A DNA stretch of 14,027 nt from Desulfobacteraceae bacterium (GCA_027025615.1 JALVQM010000281.1:1-14027); one strand, 5' to 3'; shown: positions 1 to 6,464, numbered from the stretch's first letter. Translations and numbers: made by a program. The notes: generated by a model not told the origin, from the sequence alone.

Positions 1-767
1 GCAACGATGAGATTCATGTGGCATTCATAATTGCACCTTTAGCGATTGTATTGCGACAGCAGGGAGTGGATGTAAAAGTTATTTACATCGGGAACCGTCA
101 TGAAAGCACTATGGTTGTCCGAAAAGGCATCGGTGTCTCTGCTCTTGCAGATCTGAAAGGTCGTACGATTGCTGTGCCCATGCGCTATTCAGGGCACAAT
201 TTAAGTCTGCTCAAACAAATGGAAGACAAATCAATTAAAGGTATCAAAATAGTTGAAATGAATCCCCCGGATATGGCCGCAGCTCTTTCCTCGGGCGCTC
301 TTGACGCATACTTTGTTGGTGAACCTTTTGCTGCCCAGACACTGGTATGTGGTGAATCCGAAAAGCTTTTTTATGTCGAAGATGTTTGGCCGGGCTTTAT
401 TTGTAATCTGATGCTGATAAAAAACAACTACATGAAGCGTAAGCCGGAGGTTGTGAGCCAGCTTGTTCAGGCTGCGGCCAGATCAGGCCTTTGGGCTGAA
501 AAAAATCCCCGTGATGCGGCCAGGATTGCATCAAGATATTGGGGACAACCTGAAAGTTTGGTTTACTACGCACTGACTACGCCTGTAGGGCGAATTGTTT
601 ACGATCAATTTGTACCTCGCCAGGATGAATTACGCTACATGGCAAAGCTGATGCTAAATTTTGGACTTGCAAAGTCAGATCGAATTGACGGTTTGGTGGC
701 AGATAAATTTGCCCGCCAGGCAGACCTGGAAGGGATAAATGATGTTAACACCATAATACGTCGGTGA
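1..767 (+). CDS. NitT/TauT-family ABC transporter substrate-binding protein, 5' truncated by the window edge
   Basis: This is the C-terminal part (about 255 residues) of a periplasmic solute-binding protein of the NrtA/SsuA/TauA type, which delivers a small substrate to an ABC importer. The reading frame is open from base 3 with no stop (N-D-E-I-H before the GTG at 18), and that GTG falls inside a conserved strand, so the real start lies outside the window. Family features seen are an LKGRTIAVP-type segment, the 'ALSSGALDAYFVGEPFAAQ' stretch that closes the ligand cleft, and a C-terminal helical lobe ending in LVADKFARQADLEGI. The substrate cannot be told; nitrate, taurine, sulfonates, bicarbonate and pyrimidine precursors are all known for this fold. 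It is convergent with the next gene (gap 88 nt), with no strong terminator seen between them. Confidence 0.85.
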   Translation, partial: NDEIHVAFIIAPLAIVLRQQGVDVKVIYIGNRHESTMVVRKGIGVSALADLKGRTIAVPMRYSGHNLSLLKQMEDKSIKGIKIVEMNPPDMAAALSSGALDAYFVGEPFAAQTLVCGESEKLFYVEDVWPGFICNLMLIKNNYMKRKPEVVSQLVQAAARSGLWAEKNPRDAARIASRYWGQPESLVYYALTTPVGRIVYDQFVPRQDELRYMAKLMLNFGLAKSDRIDGLVADKFARQADLEGINDVNTIIRR

Positions 768-855
768 AATGTGAACTCGTCCGGTTTATATATCTGAGGG
801 CTTGTTTCAATAAACTTATAGTCGGTTTGGCTTCTCCACCAGATCACGTTACATT

Positions 856-1497
856 TCAGGATTTTTTCATCTTATCCAGTTCTTCCATTATTGACTTTAT
901 CTGTTGCTTCAGCCCATCCAGCTCCGCCTTCAACGGAGCAATGGCGGTTTCAATGCTCTTTTCAATTTCACTCACAGAGCGATCGGCTGAATGAGATGTA
1001 TCTTGTTTGGTGTCTATCCCCTGTTGTACCAGGCGCTTTATTTCAACGTTGTTTTTTAGTTCTTTAAAATTGCGAATTTCAGCGGCGACAATTGATTTTT
1101 TTTGTTTTTCCGGCAGATTGGCATTTCCCACAATTTGTTCCAGGCTTTTGAAAACCGACATGACCCGCTTTATTGCATCAGGATGGGCCTGAGCTTTACG
1201 TTTTTTTATGTATTTACCCAGAGAATTAAGCATTCTAAGCATAGTATAGGTGTACTTATCATCCTGGTAGCTGGTCATCAGGGAGTTGACACTTTGTTCA
1301 AGATCGGCCAGACAACCGTCGGTAATTTCCCAGTCGATTGATAAAACGACCGATTTTAGCTGTTCTAGTGGATTGCTGGCAGGGGTTGTTGATTTGTTTT
1401 CGGCTTGCCCGGTGGGTATATTTTGATCCTTGCCAAAAAAGTCATCCAAGCGGTCTTCAATATCGTTAATCAGGCGTTCCTTATCGTTTTTATCCAA
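856..1497 (-). CDS. Conserved-looking 213-aa protein of unknown function, third gene of the Roadblock/MglA operon
   Basis: I do not recognise a named family. The protein is soluble, charged and has no signal peptide or membrane segment. Residues about 45-125 form a helical block ('VVLSIDWEITDGCLADLEQSV', then 'LNSLGKYIKKRKAQAHPDAIKRV') that looks like a domain; residues about 170-213 are a heptad-like coiled coil rich in E, K, L and I. The start is TTG at 1497, preceded by GGGAGG at 6-nt spacing; no ATG fits better. It begins 11 nt after the GTPase stop, so it is co-transcribed with it. By position it could be an effector, adaptor or partner of the MglA-like GTPase; that is inference only. 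A stretch rich in T, N and P (about 25-42) separates the acidic N-terminus from the helical block. Confidence 0.8.
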   Translation of the reverse strand: MDKNDKERLINDIEDRLDDFFGKDQNIPTGQAENKSTTPASNPLEQLKSVVLSIDWEITDGCLADLEQSVNSLMTSYQDDKYTYTMLRMLNSLGKYIKKRKAQAHPDAIKRVMSVFKSLEQIVGNANLPEKQKKSIVAAEIRNFKELKNNVEIKRLVQQGIDTKQDTSHSADRSVSEIEKSIETAIAPLKAELDGLKQQIKSIMEELDKMKKS

Positions 1498-1508
1498 CTT
1501 GGGCCTCC

Positions 1509-2114
1509 CTACTGAAGTTGCTCCTGTACTGCCAATATTGTTATGGAAATAGCCTTCTTGACTGTTTGAATTACATTATCGCCCTTGATGGCACTGGCCG
1601 TAAAACTTGGTGCCTTTAAACGACTATTCAAATCGTTTTCAAGGGTTTCAATGTCTAATAAAGGAATACCGCTTGCCGCCAAGTCGCGTTTGTTATATTG
1701 CATGACAACCGGAAAATTGTATAGATCTATATTATGAAATGCCAAATTCTCCTCTAAATTTTTGAGTGAATTGACATTCTTTTCCCGCATAACTGCCATG
1801 GAGTCAGCTACGAAGACGATACCGTCAGCCCCTTTCAGGACCAGCTTGCGGGTAGCATTATATTTAACTTGACCCGGGACAGTATAGAGTTGAGTCTTTA
1901 TTTTATAACCCTTTATCTCTCCCAAAGCGAATGGTAAAAAATCAAAAAAGAGAGTCCGGTCTCCATGTGTTTTTATGCTTACAAGGTCTGTTTGAATACG
2001 ATGCCTTATTTTGCTGAATATGTATTCCAGGTTGGTGGTTTTGCCTCCTCTTCCAGGTCCCACATATACTATTTTTATTTGTACTTCCTTTTTTTTTATA
2101 TTGATGACCGACAC
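1509..2114 (-). CDS. MglA-type small Ras-like GTPase
   Basis: Ras-like GTPase of the MglA family, whose best-known member sets the leading pole for type IV pili and gliding in Myxococcus. Motifs seen: P-loop GPGRGGKT at 19-26; DRTLFFDFLP at 52-61; the family-specific TVPGQ at 78-82 in place of the usual DxxG; and NKRD for guanine recognition. R53 and Q82, the two residues needed for GTP hydrolysis in Myxococcus MglA, are present at the same positions, so an active, cycling switch is expected. Length 201 aa matches the family (about 195). The start is GTG at 2114 with GAGGTG upstream. The Roadblock gene lies 59 nt upstream, the usual mglB-mglA order, which suggests that protein is its activator. 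It is MglA-like, but orthology to motility MglA is not proven. Confidence 0.93.
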   Translation of the reverse strand: MSVINIKKKEVQIKIVYVGPGRGGKTTNLEYIFSKIRHRIQTDLVSIKTHGDRTLFFDFLPFALGEIKGYKIKTQLYTVPGQVKYNATRKLVLKGADGIVFVADSMAVMREKNVNSLKNLEENLAFHNIDLYNFPVVMQYNKRDLAASGIPLLDIETLENDLNSRLKAPSFTASAIKGDNVIQTVKKAISITILAVQEQLQ

Positions 2115-2173
2115 GCAGGCACACCTCGCTCACGACGTAATGCAATGGACAACAGGCAATTCTGGAGAGGTTC

Positions 2174-2578
2174 TCAGGTAGTTAAGGTCTTTTGAAATAT
2201 TTTGCCTATTTTTTCAATAGATTCGTCTACTTTTAAGCGTAAATAACCCAAGGAGACATCGTTGCCAAAGATGGTAACCAGCAGGAAATCATCCAGTACT
2301 TTGCTGAAATGGATGTTTTCGTTTTTACCTTTATGAAACAACAGGGCAAAATCATCTTCGCCGATTATGGCTGCCATGGCGCATACAGCACCAAAATTGC
2401 CGGCAGCCAGCGCTGCCAGGGAATAGATATCGTGTCCAACTTCCCCGTTATCCAGATTGGCAATAATATTGCCAGCCATGTCAATGAGGATGACACACTT
2501 TAGCCCTAGCTCCATGAGGTCTTCCTGTAATACTTTTTCAATTCCATCAAGTTGTTCTTGATCCAGTATATACGACAA
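2174..2578 (-). CDS. Roadblock/LC7-domain protein (MglB-like)
   Basis: A 134-aa Roadblock/LC7 protein, the fold that forms homodimers and acts as a GTPase-activating or scaffold partner of MglA-type GTPases. Visible family features: an N-terminal helix, a 'GLKCVILIDMAGNIIANLDNG' beta hairpin, an Ala-rich central helix (SLAALAAGNFGAVCAMAAII), then a strand-rich region (HKGKNENIHFSKVLDDFLLVTIFG) and the C-terminal helix. The start is TTG at 2578, chosen because a full AAGGAGG Shine-Dalgarno sits 7 nt before it and there is no ATG nearby. It is the first gene of a three-gene operon behind the promoter at 2672-2700, with a leader of about 87 nt that contains a GC-rich palindrome. It is shorter than Myxococcus MglB (about 159 aa), so it may lack the C-terminal tail that MglB has. 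Confidence 0.9.
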   Translation of the reverse strand: MSYILDQEQLDGIEKVLQEDLMELGLKCVILIDMAGNIIANLDNGEVGHDIYSLAALAAGNFGAVCAMAAIIGEDDFALLFHKGKNENIHFSKVLDDFLLVTIFGNDVSLGYLRLKVDESIEKIGKIFQKTLTT

Positions 2579-2617
2579 TGCGTATCCTCCTTGCTATAAA
2601 TCTTGCTGACACTTGCA

Positions 2618-2633
2618 GCCTGCCGGCAGGCGG
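2618..2633 (+). repeat. GC-rich perfect palindrome, copy 1 of a dispersed intergenic element
   Basis: GCCTGCCGGCAGGCGG; the first 14 bases are a perfect inverted repeat. It lies in the predicted 5' leader of the Roadblock operon and could fold into a 5-bp stem with a CCGG loop. A second copy with two mismatches (GCCTGCAGGAAGGCGG, minus strand) is at 7116-7131, also in an intergenic leader. It resembles the small GC-rich palindromic elements scattered between genes of many proteobacteria (REP-like); the family is not identified. Confidence 0.5.
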
Positions 2634-2671
2634 ATGATAGGCAACAGAACAATGGTTAGTCAGGTACAAAG

Positions 2672-2700
2672 AGTATAGGAAAATGATATGCAGCTGTCAA
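2672..2700 (-). promoter_or_regulatory. Near-consensus sigma-70 promoter of the Roadblock/MglA operon
   Basis: On the minus strand TTGACA (2700-2695) and TATACT (2677-2672) are separated by exactly 17 nt. The -35 is perfect and the -10 matches five of six consensus bases. The predicted transcript starts near 2665, giving a leader of about 87 nt before the TTG start at 2578. This implies the Roadblock operon is transcribed independently of the MinD-like gene upstream. Confidence 0.75.
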
Positions 2701-2732
2701 ACAAAAACATCATAGTCAATTATGACGCTATG
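2699..2732 (-). terminator. Weak rho-independent terminator candidate after the MinD-like gene (could also be an operator dyad)
   Basis: Minus-strand transcript from 2732 can pair CATAG with CTATG and, after a 2-nt bulge, TCA with TGA around a TAAT loop. This is followed 3 nt later by TTTTTGTTT. The stem is short and AT-rich, so termination would be inefficient. The same dyad lies just upstream of the -35 of the next promoter, centred near -56, which fits an activator site equally well. Confidence 0.35.
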
Positions 2733-2777
2733 TTAGCACATACAACTATAAAATCGATGGGTGGTCTAAAAGGTAGA

Positions 2778-3752
2778 TCAATTTAATTGAGATTCTTCAT
2801 AGGCGGCCAATGTATCGTTGATGATTTTACCTGCAGCCCTGAAAGCCGGTGTTTGTCCATGCAGGTGATTGATGGGACGCATTTCCGATACAGCCCGGGC
2901 AATTTCCTGATCCATTCCAATGGCCCCTAAATCATGGGCTTCAATGGTAAGATATTTCTGGGCTACCAATTTAACTATGCGGGCGGCCTTCTGTTCAAGA
3001 TCAGTCCTGGCCATATTGGTTATCAACAATGGTTTGATGCTGCTGACAGCTTGTTCAAGCATCCGTGCATGACGAACTCCGTTTGCCTGTTTTATTGCTT
3101 TGAGCAGTTCCTTTATGGTTCGCAGCTGGTTTTCATTTTTAGGGTCCATGGCTGTTTTAACCAGATTCAACATTGATGGTTTTTGACTTACGGTTCTGGT
3201 TAAACGCCGATAAACCGCGTTGCGTACGAAAGCATAGGCATTCTGAATAGAAATCGGCTGGGCGGTCAGGACCACAATCGGGAAATTTGCTATCAGGAAA
3301 AAATCGAGGACATTATAGGATGTTCCGGCACCCAGATCCAAGACCACATGCCGGGTTGAAAGGGATTTGATACTTTTGAATATTTTGGTCTTTTGGGCAT
3401 ACTGTGGATTTGCCATTGACAGAACTTCGCTGGCTCCACAGACTAGTTTTAAATTTTCGACTTCTGTTTGAATACATACCTGTTCAAGGCTTTTATACTT
3501 GCGGGTCAAAAAGTCGTTCAGTGTTCTTACAGGGGTTTTAATGCCCATCAGGGTATGCAGGTTTGCAGCTCCAAGATCTGCATCAATCAGGACGGTTGAA
3601 TGGCCTTGGCGGGCAAGATTTAAAGCCAGTAATATACTGACTATACTCTTACCAACTCCTCCCTTGCCTCCTCCGATGGCCCATATTAATGGCAAACCAA
3701 TATTTGAAGATGGATAATTACCTTTTGCCTTCTGATTTGCTGGTGTATTCAT
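2778..3752 (-). CDS. MinD/FleN/ParA-type deviant Walker A ATPase
   Basis: A 324-aa SIMIBI-class ATPase of the MinD/ParA superfamily, closest in look to FleN/FlhG and similar 'MinD/ParA family' proteins that position flagella or other surface structures. Motifs: deviant Walker A GGGKGGVGKS at 27-36 with the signature lysine K30 and catalytic K35; DADLGAAN at 57-64; and a switch-II stretch VVLDLGAGTSYNVLDFF. The start at 3752 is preferred because its ATG overlaps the PilZ gene's stop as ATGA, and the upstream gene carries AGGAGG near its end (about 13 nt from the ATG). An in-frame extension to 3830 would lie entirely inside the PilZ gene. I do not clearly see a MinD-type C-terminal amphipathic membrane helix, so the mode of localisation is open. 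Last gene of the AMIN operon; probably dimerises on ATP and is placed or regulated by its neighbours. Confidence 0.92.
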   Translation of the reverse strand: MNTPANQKAKGNYPSSNIGLPLIWAIGGGKGGVGKSIVSILLALNLARQGHSTVLIDADLGAANLHTLMGIKTPVRTLNDFLTRKYKSLEQVCIQTEVENLKLVCGASEVLSMANPQYAQKTKIFKSIKSLSTRHVVLDLGAGTSYNVLDFFLIANFPIVVLTAQPISIQNAYAFVRNAVYRRLTRTVSQKPSMLNLVKTAMDPKNENQLRTIKELLKAIKQANGVRHARMLEQAVSSIKPLLITNMARTDLEQKAARIVKLVAQKYLTIEAHDLGAIGMDQEIARAVSEMRPINHLHGQTPAFRAAGKIINDTLAAYEESQLN

Positions 3753-4996
3753 TGAATTTGGCGTTCCTCCTGCTGTGGTTGAATAATGGACTGCCACAGA
3801 GACCACAAAAGATTTTGTTCTCCAATACAACCCCGGCAGTATTCTTCCAGCAATTCCAGGTCAGCTGTTTCCAGGTCATGAAATTTGAGACCCAGCAGCA
3901 CTGATTCATGCTGATTACTCCCATGGCGTGTCCAAACTACGGTACCCTTTAGATCCAGGCAAATGGTGTCGTTCAGCAAATCAATGCTGATGGTTGCTGA
4001 CTGTCCATAGCCGGGATGACCCTGGGGGATTTGCTGTTGTGGAGTCAATTCGACACATGTTCCGCCGACAGACAGGTCTAAAGCTATGCCTTCATATCTT
4101 TCCTTTTGTGATTGCGGCGGATTGAAAGAGCGCTGAATAGTACTGGAACTATGATTGTTTGTAATTTTTGCGGAACCATCAAGATCATTAGGGTCATCGA
4201 ATGTAAGCGTCACTTTGGTAGGTAGCCCGTAGCGAGGATTTCGCCTTACGGTCTGCCAGGGCCGTGAAGGTGTTTTTTCAGCCTTGTATAGCTTTCGAAG
4301 CAGCTTTTCAATATTGGGATATTTTTGGCAGGCTGAATGCAGAACCGGCTTGGAGATTTTTACCAGCTCCACATCCGTTAATGCTTTTATGGTTGCCGAG
4401 GAAGCGGTCTGCTTATCAAGGGGGAAGATGTCGCCGAAGATATCATTGGCAGCGATTAGAACCGATACTGAGTCTCGATCAGCAGGATAGGTCTCTTCCA
4501 GGGTGCCGCTTACCACGAAAAAAACTTCCTTGGCCGGGTCACCTGCTTTTTTGACATCCTGCCCGGAAACCAGTCTGACCCTGACAAGCCTGCGCATAAC
4601 GGTTACCAGTTCAGGATATGACAGCCGGGCGAAAAAACGTTGTAAGGGGTTGAGGTCAGCTCCTGCTTCATGAAGTATGGTATGAAATGCCCGGCCCTGG
4701 GAATGATCCGGCTTTTGCAGGCTCCATTGGAGAATTTTGGCGACAATGGCCTGAAGATTCATTCCCGCTGCGATAAAACCTTCGGCGGCCTTCCCATAGA
4801 CCTCATAAGCCTCTGTAAGACGGTTATCTTCAAGCAAAAGATCAGCGTAAACCCGCTGGAGTGCGGGATCATCCGGATAGATGTGCAGCAATTGCTCGGC
4901 TTCATCAACTGATTCAATTCGTAATTTCCCCTCGCTGATTTGCTGAATTACTCCTATTGTCTCCCCTGATATAGTTGGAGAATTTTTTTCCCTCAT
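3749..4996 (-). CDS. TPR-like / cyclic-nucleotide-fold / PilZ domain protein
   Basis: A 415-aa cytoplasmic signalling protein with three parts. Residues about 28-110 look like TPR-type helical hairpins (DEAEQLLHIYPDDPALQRVYADLLLEDNRLTEAYEVYGKAAE). Residues about 120-238 have the cNMP-binding-domain fold (VSGQDVKKAGDPAKEVFFVVSGTLEE, then FGDIFPL). Residues about 248-395 are a PilZ domain with both c-di-GMP motifs, RRNPR (251-255, RxxxR) and DLSVGG (307-312, DxSxxG), so c-di-GMP binding is expected. The two PilZ motifs are unusually far apart because of an N/S/Q-rich insert at about 266-303. The phosphate-binding cassette of the cNMP fold lacks the usual arginine (TASSATIKA), so cAMP or cGMP binding is doubtful. 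It overlaps both neighbours by ATGA, implying translational coupling with the coiled-coil protein and the MinD-like ATPase. Likely role: coupling second-messenger level to the ATPase. Confidence 0.9.
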   Translation of the reverse strand: MREKNSPTISGETIGVIQQISEGKLRIESVDEAEQLLHIYPDDPALQRVYADLLLEDNRLTEAYEVYGKAAEGFIAAGMNLQAIVAKILQWSLQKPDHSQGRAFHTILHEAGADLNPLQRFFARLSYPELVTVMRRLVRVRLVSGQDVKKAGDPAKEVFFVVSGTLEETYPADRDSVSVLIAANDIFGDIFPLDKQTASSATIKALTDVELVKISKPVLHSACQKYPNIEKLLRKLYKAEKTPSRPWQTVRRNPRYGLPTKVTLTFDDPNDLDGSAKITNNHSSSTIQRSFNPPQSQKERYEGIALDLSVGGTCVELTPQQQIPQGHPGYGQSATISIDLLNDTICLDLKGTVVWTRHGSNQHESVLLGLKFHDLETADLELLEEYCRGCIGEQNLLWSLWQSIIQPQQEERQIQ

Positions 4997-5304
4997 AGCT
5001 GTTCCCCATTTCTTAATGCTTCAATAATTGCATCAATACGCTGATTTAGAATATCCGTTTTTTGAAATGTCAAACGAATAGTTTCGAACAAGGGTTGCAT
5101 TCGCTTGTCAAGGGTAAGGAACATGTTGGTCAGATAGGCCAGGCGCTTGTTTATAGCTTCTATTTGTTTGCCAATGGTTTCCAGATCAGCCGGTTCATCG
5201 TGGGCGTTTTGTTCCTGGCGAAACTGCCCGATCATTTCTTCCAGGTCGTTTTTTTCAGCTTTTGATAACCCGGGATTTAAAAATATTTGATTTTGATCGT
5301 TCAT
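4993..5304 (-). CDS. Small coiled-coil protein of unknown function (103 aa)
   Basis: I do not recognise a family. The protein is 103 aa, soluble and highly helical, with heptad-like hydrophobic spacing from about residue 40 to the end (IGKQIEAINKRLAYLTNMFLTLDKRM and LNQRIDAIIEALRNG), so it is probably a coiled-coil oligomer. The start at 5304 is chosen over an upstream in-frame one at 5403: AAGGCG sits about 7 nt before this ATG, and the longer form would overlap the AMIN gene by 86 nt. It begins 13 nt after the AMIN stop and its own stop overlaps the PilZ-protein start as ATGA. By position and structure it could be an adaptor between the cytoplasmic tail of the AMIN protein and the PilZ protein; that is inference. 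Confidence 0.8.
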   Translation of the reverse strand: MNDQNQIFLNPGLSKAEKNDLEEMIGQFRQEQNAHDEPADLETIGKQIEAINKRLAYLTNMFLTLDKRMQPLFETIRLTFQKTDILNQRIDAIIEALRNGEQL

Positions 5305-5317
5305 CGATACGCCTTGT

Positions 5318-6292
5318 TTATATTTTGTCAAATTTCTCCATTTCTTCACCAATTTGAGCGTTGATGACTTGGAGCCGTTTTTCTTGTTTGCGTAAAAGTT
5401 CATCTATATTCAAACGTCCCCTGCGGGTCTCACTTTTGTTCTGTGAAAAAACAATGGAAACCAGCAAGCCTAAAATTATGATGGTCAAAAAGATCAGGCC
5501 GGCCACAAGGTAGAACTGAAGATCAAACTTTTTGGTTTGGACTGTGCCGGAGGATTTGCGGCTGACTAACACGGGCATTTTTTGATTTATACCGTCTGTC
5601 CGTTCAGAGAGTTGCCGACCAAAGCCTTCTTGAGTAAAATCGTTGTGTCCGGTGGCGTTAAGCGAATTTACTGGTTTGTCAGTGCTGTGAACCATGCGGC
5701 TTTCATGCTGTATTCGCACCTTTTTATTGAGCGTTTCAGCCTGCGATAAGCTTTTGCTTGTTAGTCCTGTTTGTGTGTTTTTGTTCTTTTCCAGCCGTGA
5801 TTCCGATCCGGAAGGAGATGGGCTGTTATTATTCAGTACAGGAGGATTTTTTTCAGTTTCAACCGGAATAACCAAGGCTTGGGAATGTGCTGGTTTAACA
5901 TCCATGACTATTCTGAAAGGGTTTTGCAGGCTGAACCATTTCACTTGGATATCTGGAATACCAAACAGAAAACGGATTTCAAGTTTTTCATCTTTACGGG
6001 CTATAATTTCCAAGTCCCTGATACGTTTAACGTTTTCAAGTGGTATACGCCGTACAAGACCGGGGGAGGCAGAAGCAAGGGTGACTTTCAATAGGTTCTT
6101 TTCTGCCTTGGGGAAATAGGCTGGATGGACTTGATTGTCGAACTCAAGGACAATCCGGGTCGAAGATTTATATTCGCCGATTCTTATATCGCGGAGAACT
6201 GCTGCCGCACTGGCGGTGACATTGGCGAAAAGGACGGCTGCCGCTCCCAAGACAAGTAGCATCGCCCTGCATTTGCCTTTTTCCCTATCCAT
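5318..6292 (-). CDS. AMIN-domain single-pass membrane protein
   Basis: A 324-aa envelope protein. Residues 1-30 are a Sec-type signal peptide or anchor (KGKCRA followed by a hydrophobic stretch and an ASA site). Residues about 32-133 fit an AMIN domain (VLRDIRIGEYKSSTRIVLEFD ... NPFRIVMDVKP), the beta-sandwich that targets AmiC to peptidoglycan and occurs in the N-terminus of PilQ. Residues about 135-255 are a low-complexity S/N/K/Q-rich linker. Residues about 258-283 form a transmembrane helix, followed by basic residues (KSETRRGR) and a short helical tail that should lie in the cytoplasm. It thus connects the cell wall to the cytoplasm. It carries neither an amidase nor a secretin domain. 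First gene of its operon, behind the promoter at 6378-6405. Likely a wall-facing anchor or sensor for the cytoplasmic ATPase and PilZ components. Confidence 0.88.
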   Translation of the reverse strand: MDREKGKCRAMLLVLGAAAVLFANVTASAAAVLRDIRIGEYKSSTRIVLEFDNQVHPAYFPKAEKNLLKVTLASASPGLVRRIPLENVKRIRDLEIIARKDEKLEIRFLFGIPDIQVKWFSLQNPFRIVMDVKPAHSQALVIPVETEKNPPVLNNNSPSPSGSESRLEKNKNTQTGLTSKSLSQAETLNKKVRIQHESRMVHSTDKPVNSLNATGHNDFTQEGFGRQLSERTDGINQKMPVLVSRKSSGTVQTKKFDLQFYLVAGLIFLTIIILGLLVSIVFSQNKSETRRGRLNIDELLRKQEKRLQVINAQIGEEMEKFDKI

Positions 6293-6377
6293 AAGCGGCT
6301 CTACCTTTGGGGAGGGGCTGCCAAGTTAATCTGCCAGTGGGTACCTTGTCTGAAACATTTTAGTCAATGGCGATGAA

Positions 6378-6405
6378 ATTATCGGATACAACTTATAGTT
6401 GTCAA
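6378..6405 (-). promoter_or_regulatory. Sigma-70-like promoter of the AMIN operon with an inverted repeat in its spacer
   Basis: Minus strand TTGACA (6405-6400) and GATAAT (6383-6378) are 16 nt apart, giving a leader of about 78 nt before the ATG at 6292. The spacer overlaps a perfect inverted repeat, ACAACT-TAT-AGTTGT (6388-6402), placed where a bound repressor would block RNA polymerase. Confidence 0.6.
6388..6402. promoter_or_regulatory. Inverted repeat between -35 and -10 of the AMIN promoter, operator candidate
   Basis: ACAACTTATAGTTGT has 6-bp arms around a 3-nt centre. Ten-base matches to it occur at 2742-2751 (ACAACTATAA, upstream of the Roadblock promoter) and at 813-822 (AACTTATAGT, just past the end of that operon). 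The regulator is unknown and chance is possible in AT-rich DNA. Confidence 0.35.
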
Positions 6406-6464
6406 GACCAAGGCATTAGTGTGGCCTTAACTTCATTATAAATTTTTCTGCAACCGCCGCATAT

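Noticed and set aside
768..855. Possible bidirectional terminator between the convergent first two genes
   Set aside because: Only 4-bp AAAC/GTTT pairing without a GC-rich stem or proper U-tract was seen.
3753..3830. 26-residue N-terminal extension of the MinD-like ATPase
   Set aside because: It would lie wholly inside the PilZ gene in another frame; the ATGA overlap at 3749-3752 is the standard coupling and puts the Walker A at a normal distance from the start.
5305..5403. 33-residue N-terminal extension of the 103-aa coiled-coil protein
   Set aside because: It is the frame-shifted 3' end of the AMIN gene; a ribosome site precedes the inner ATG at 5304.
5694..6119. 141-aa plus-strand open frame opposite the AMIN gene
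   Set aside because: It covers the low-complexity linker and AMIN region of a supported gene, and its composition looks like an antisense translation.
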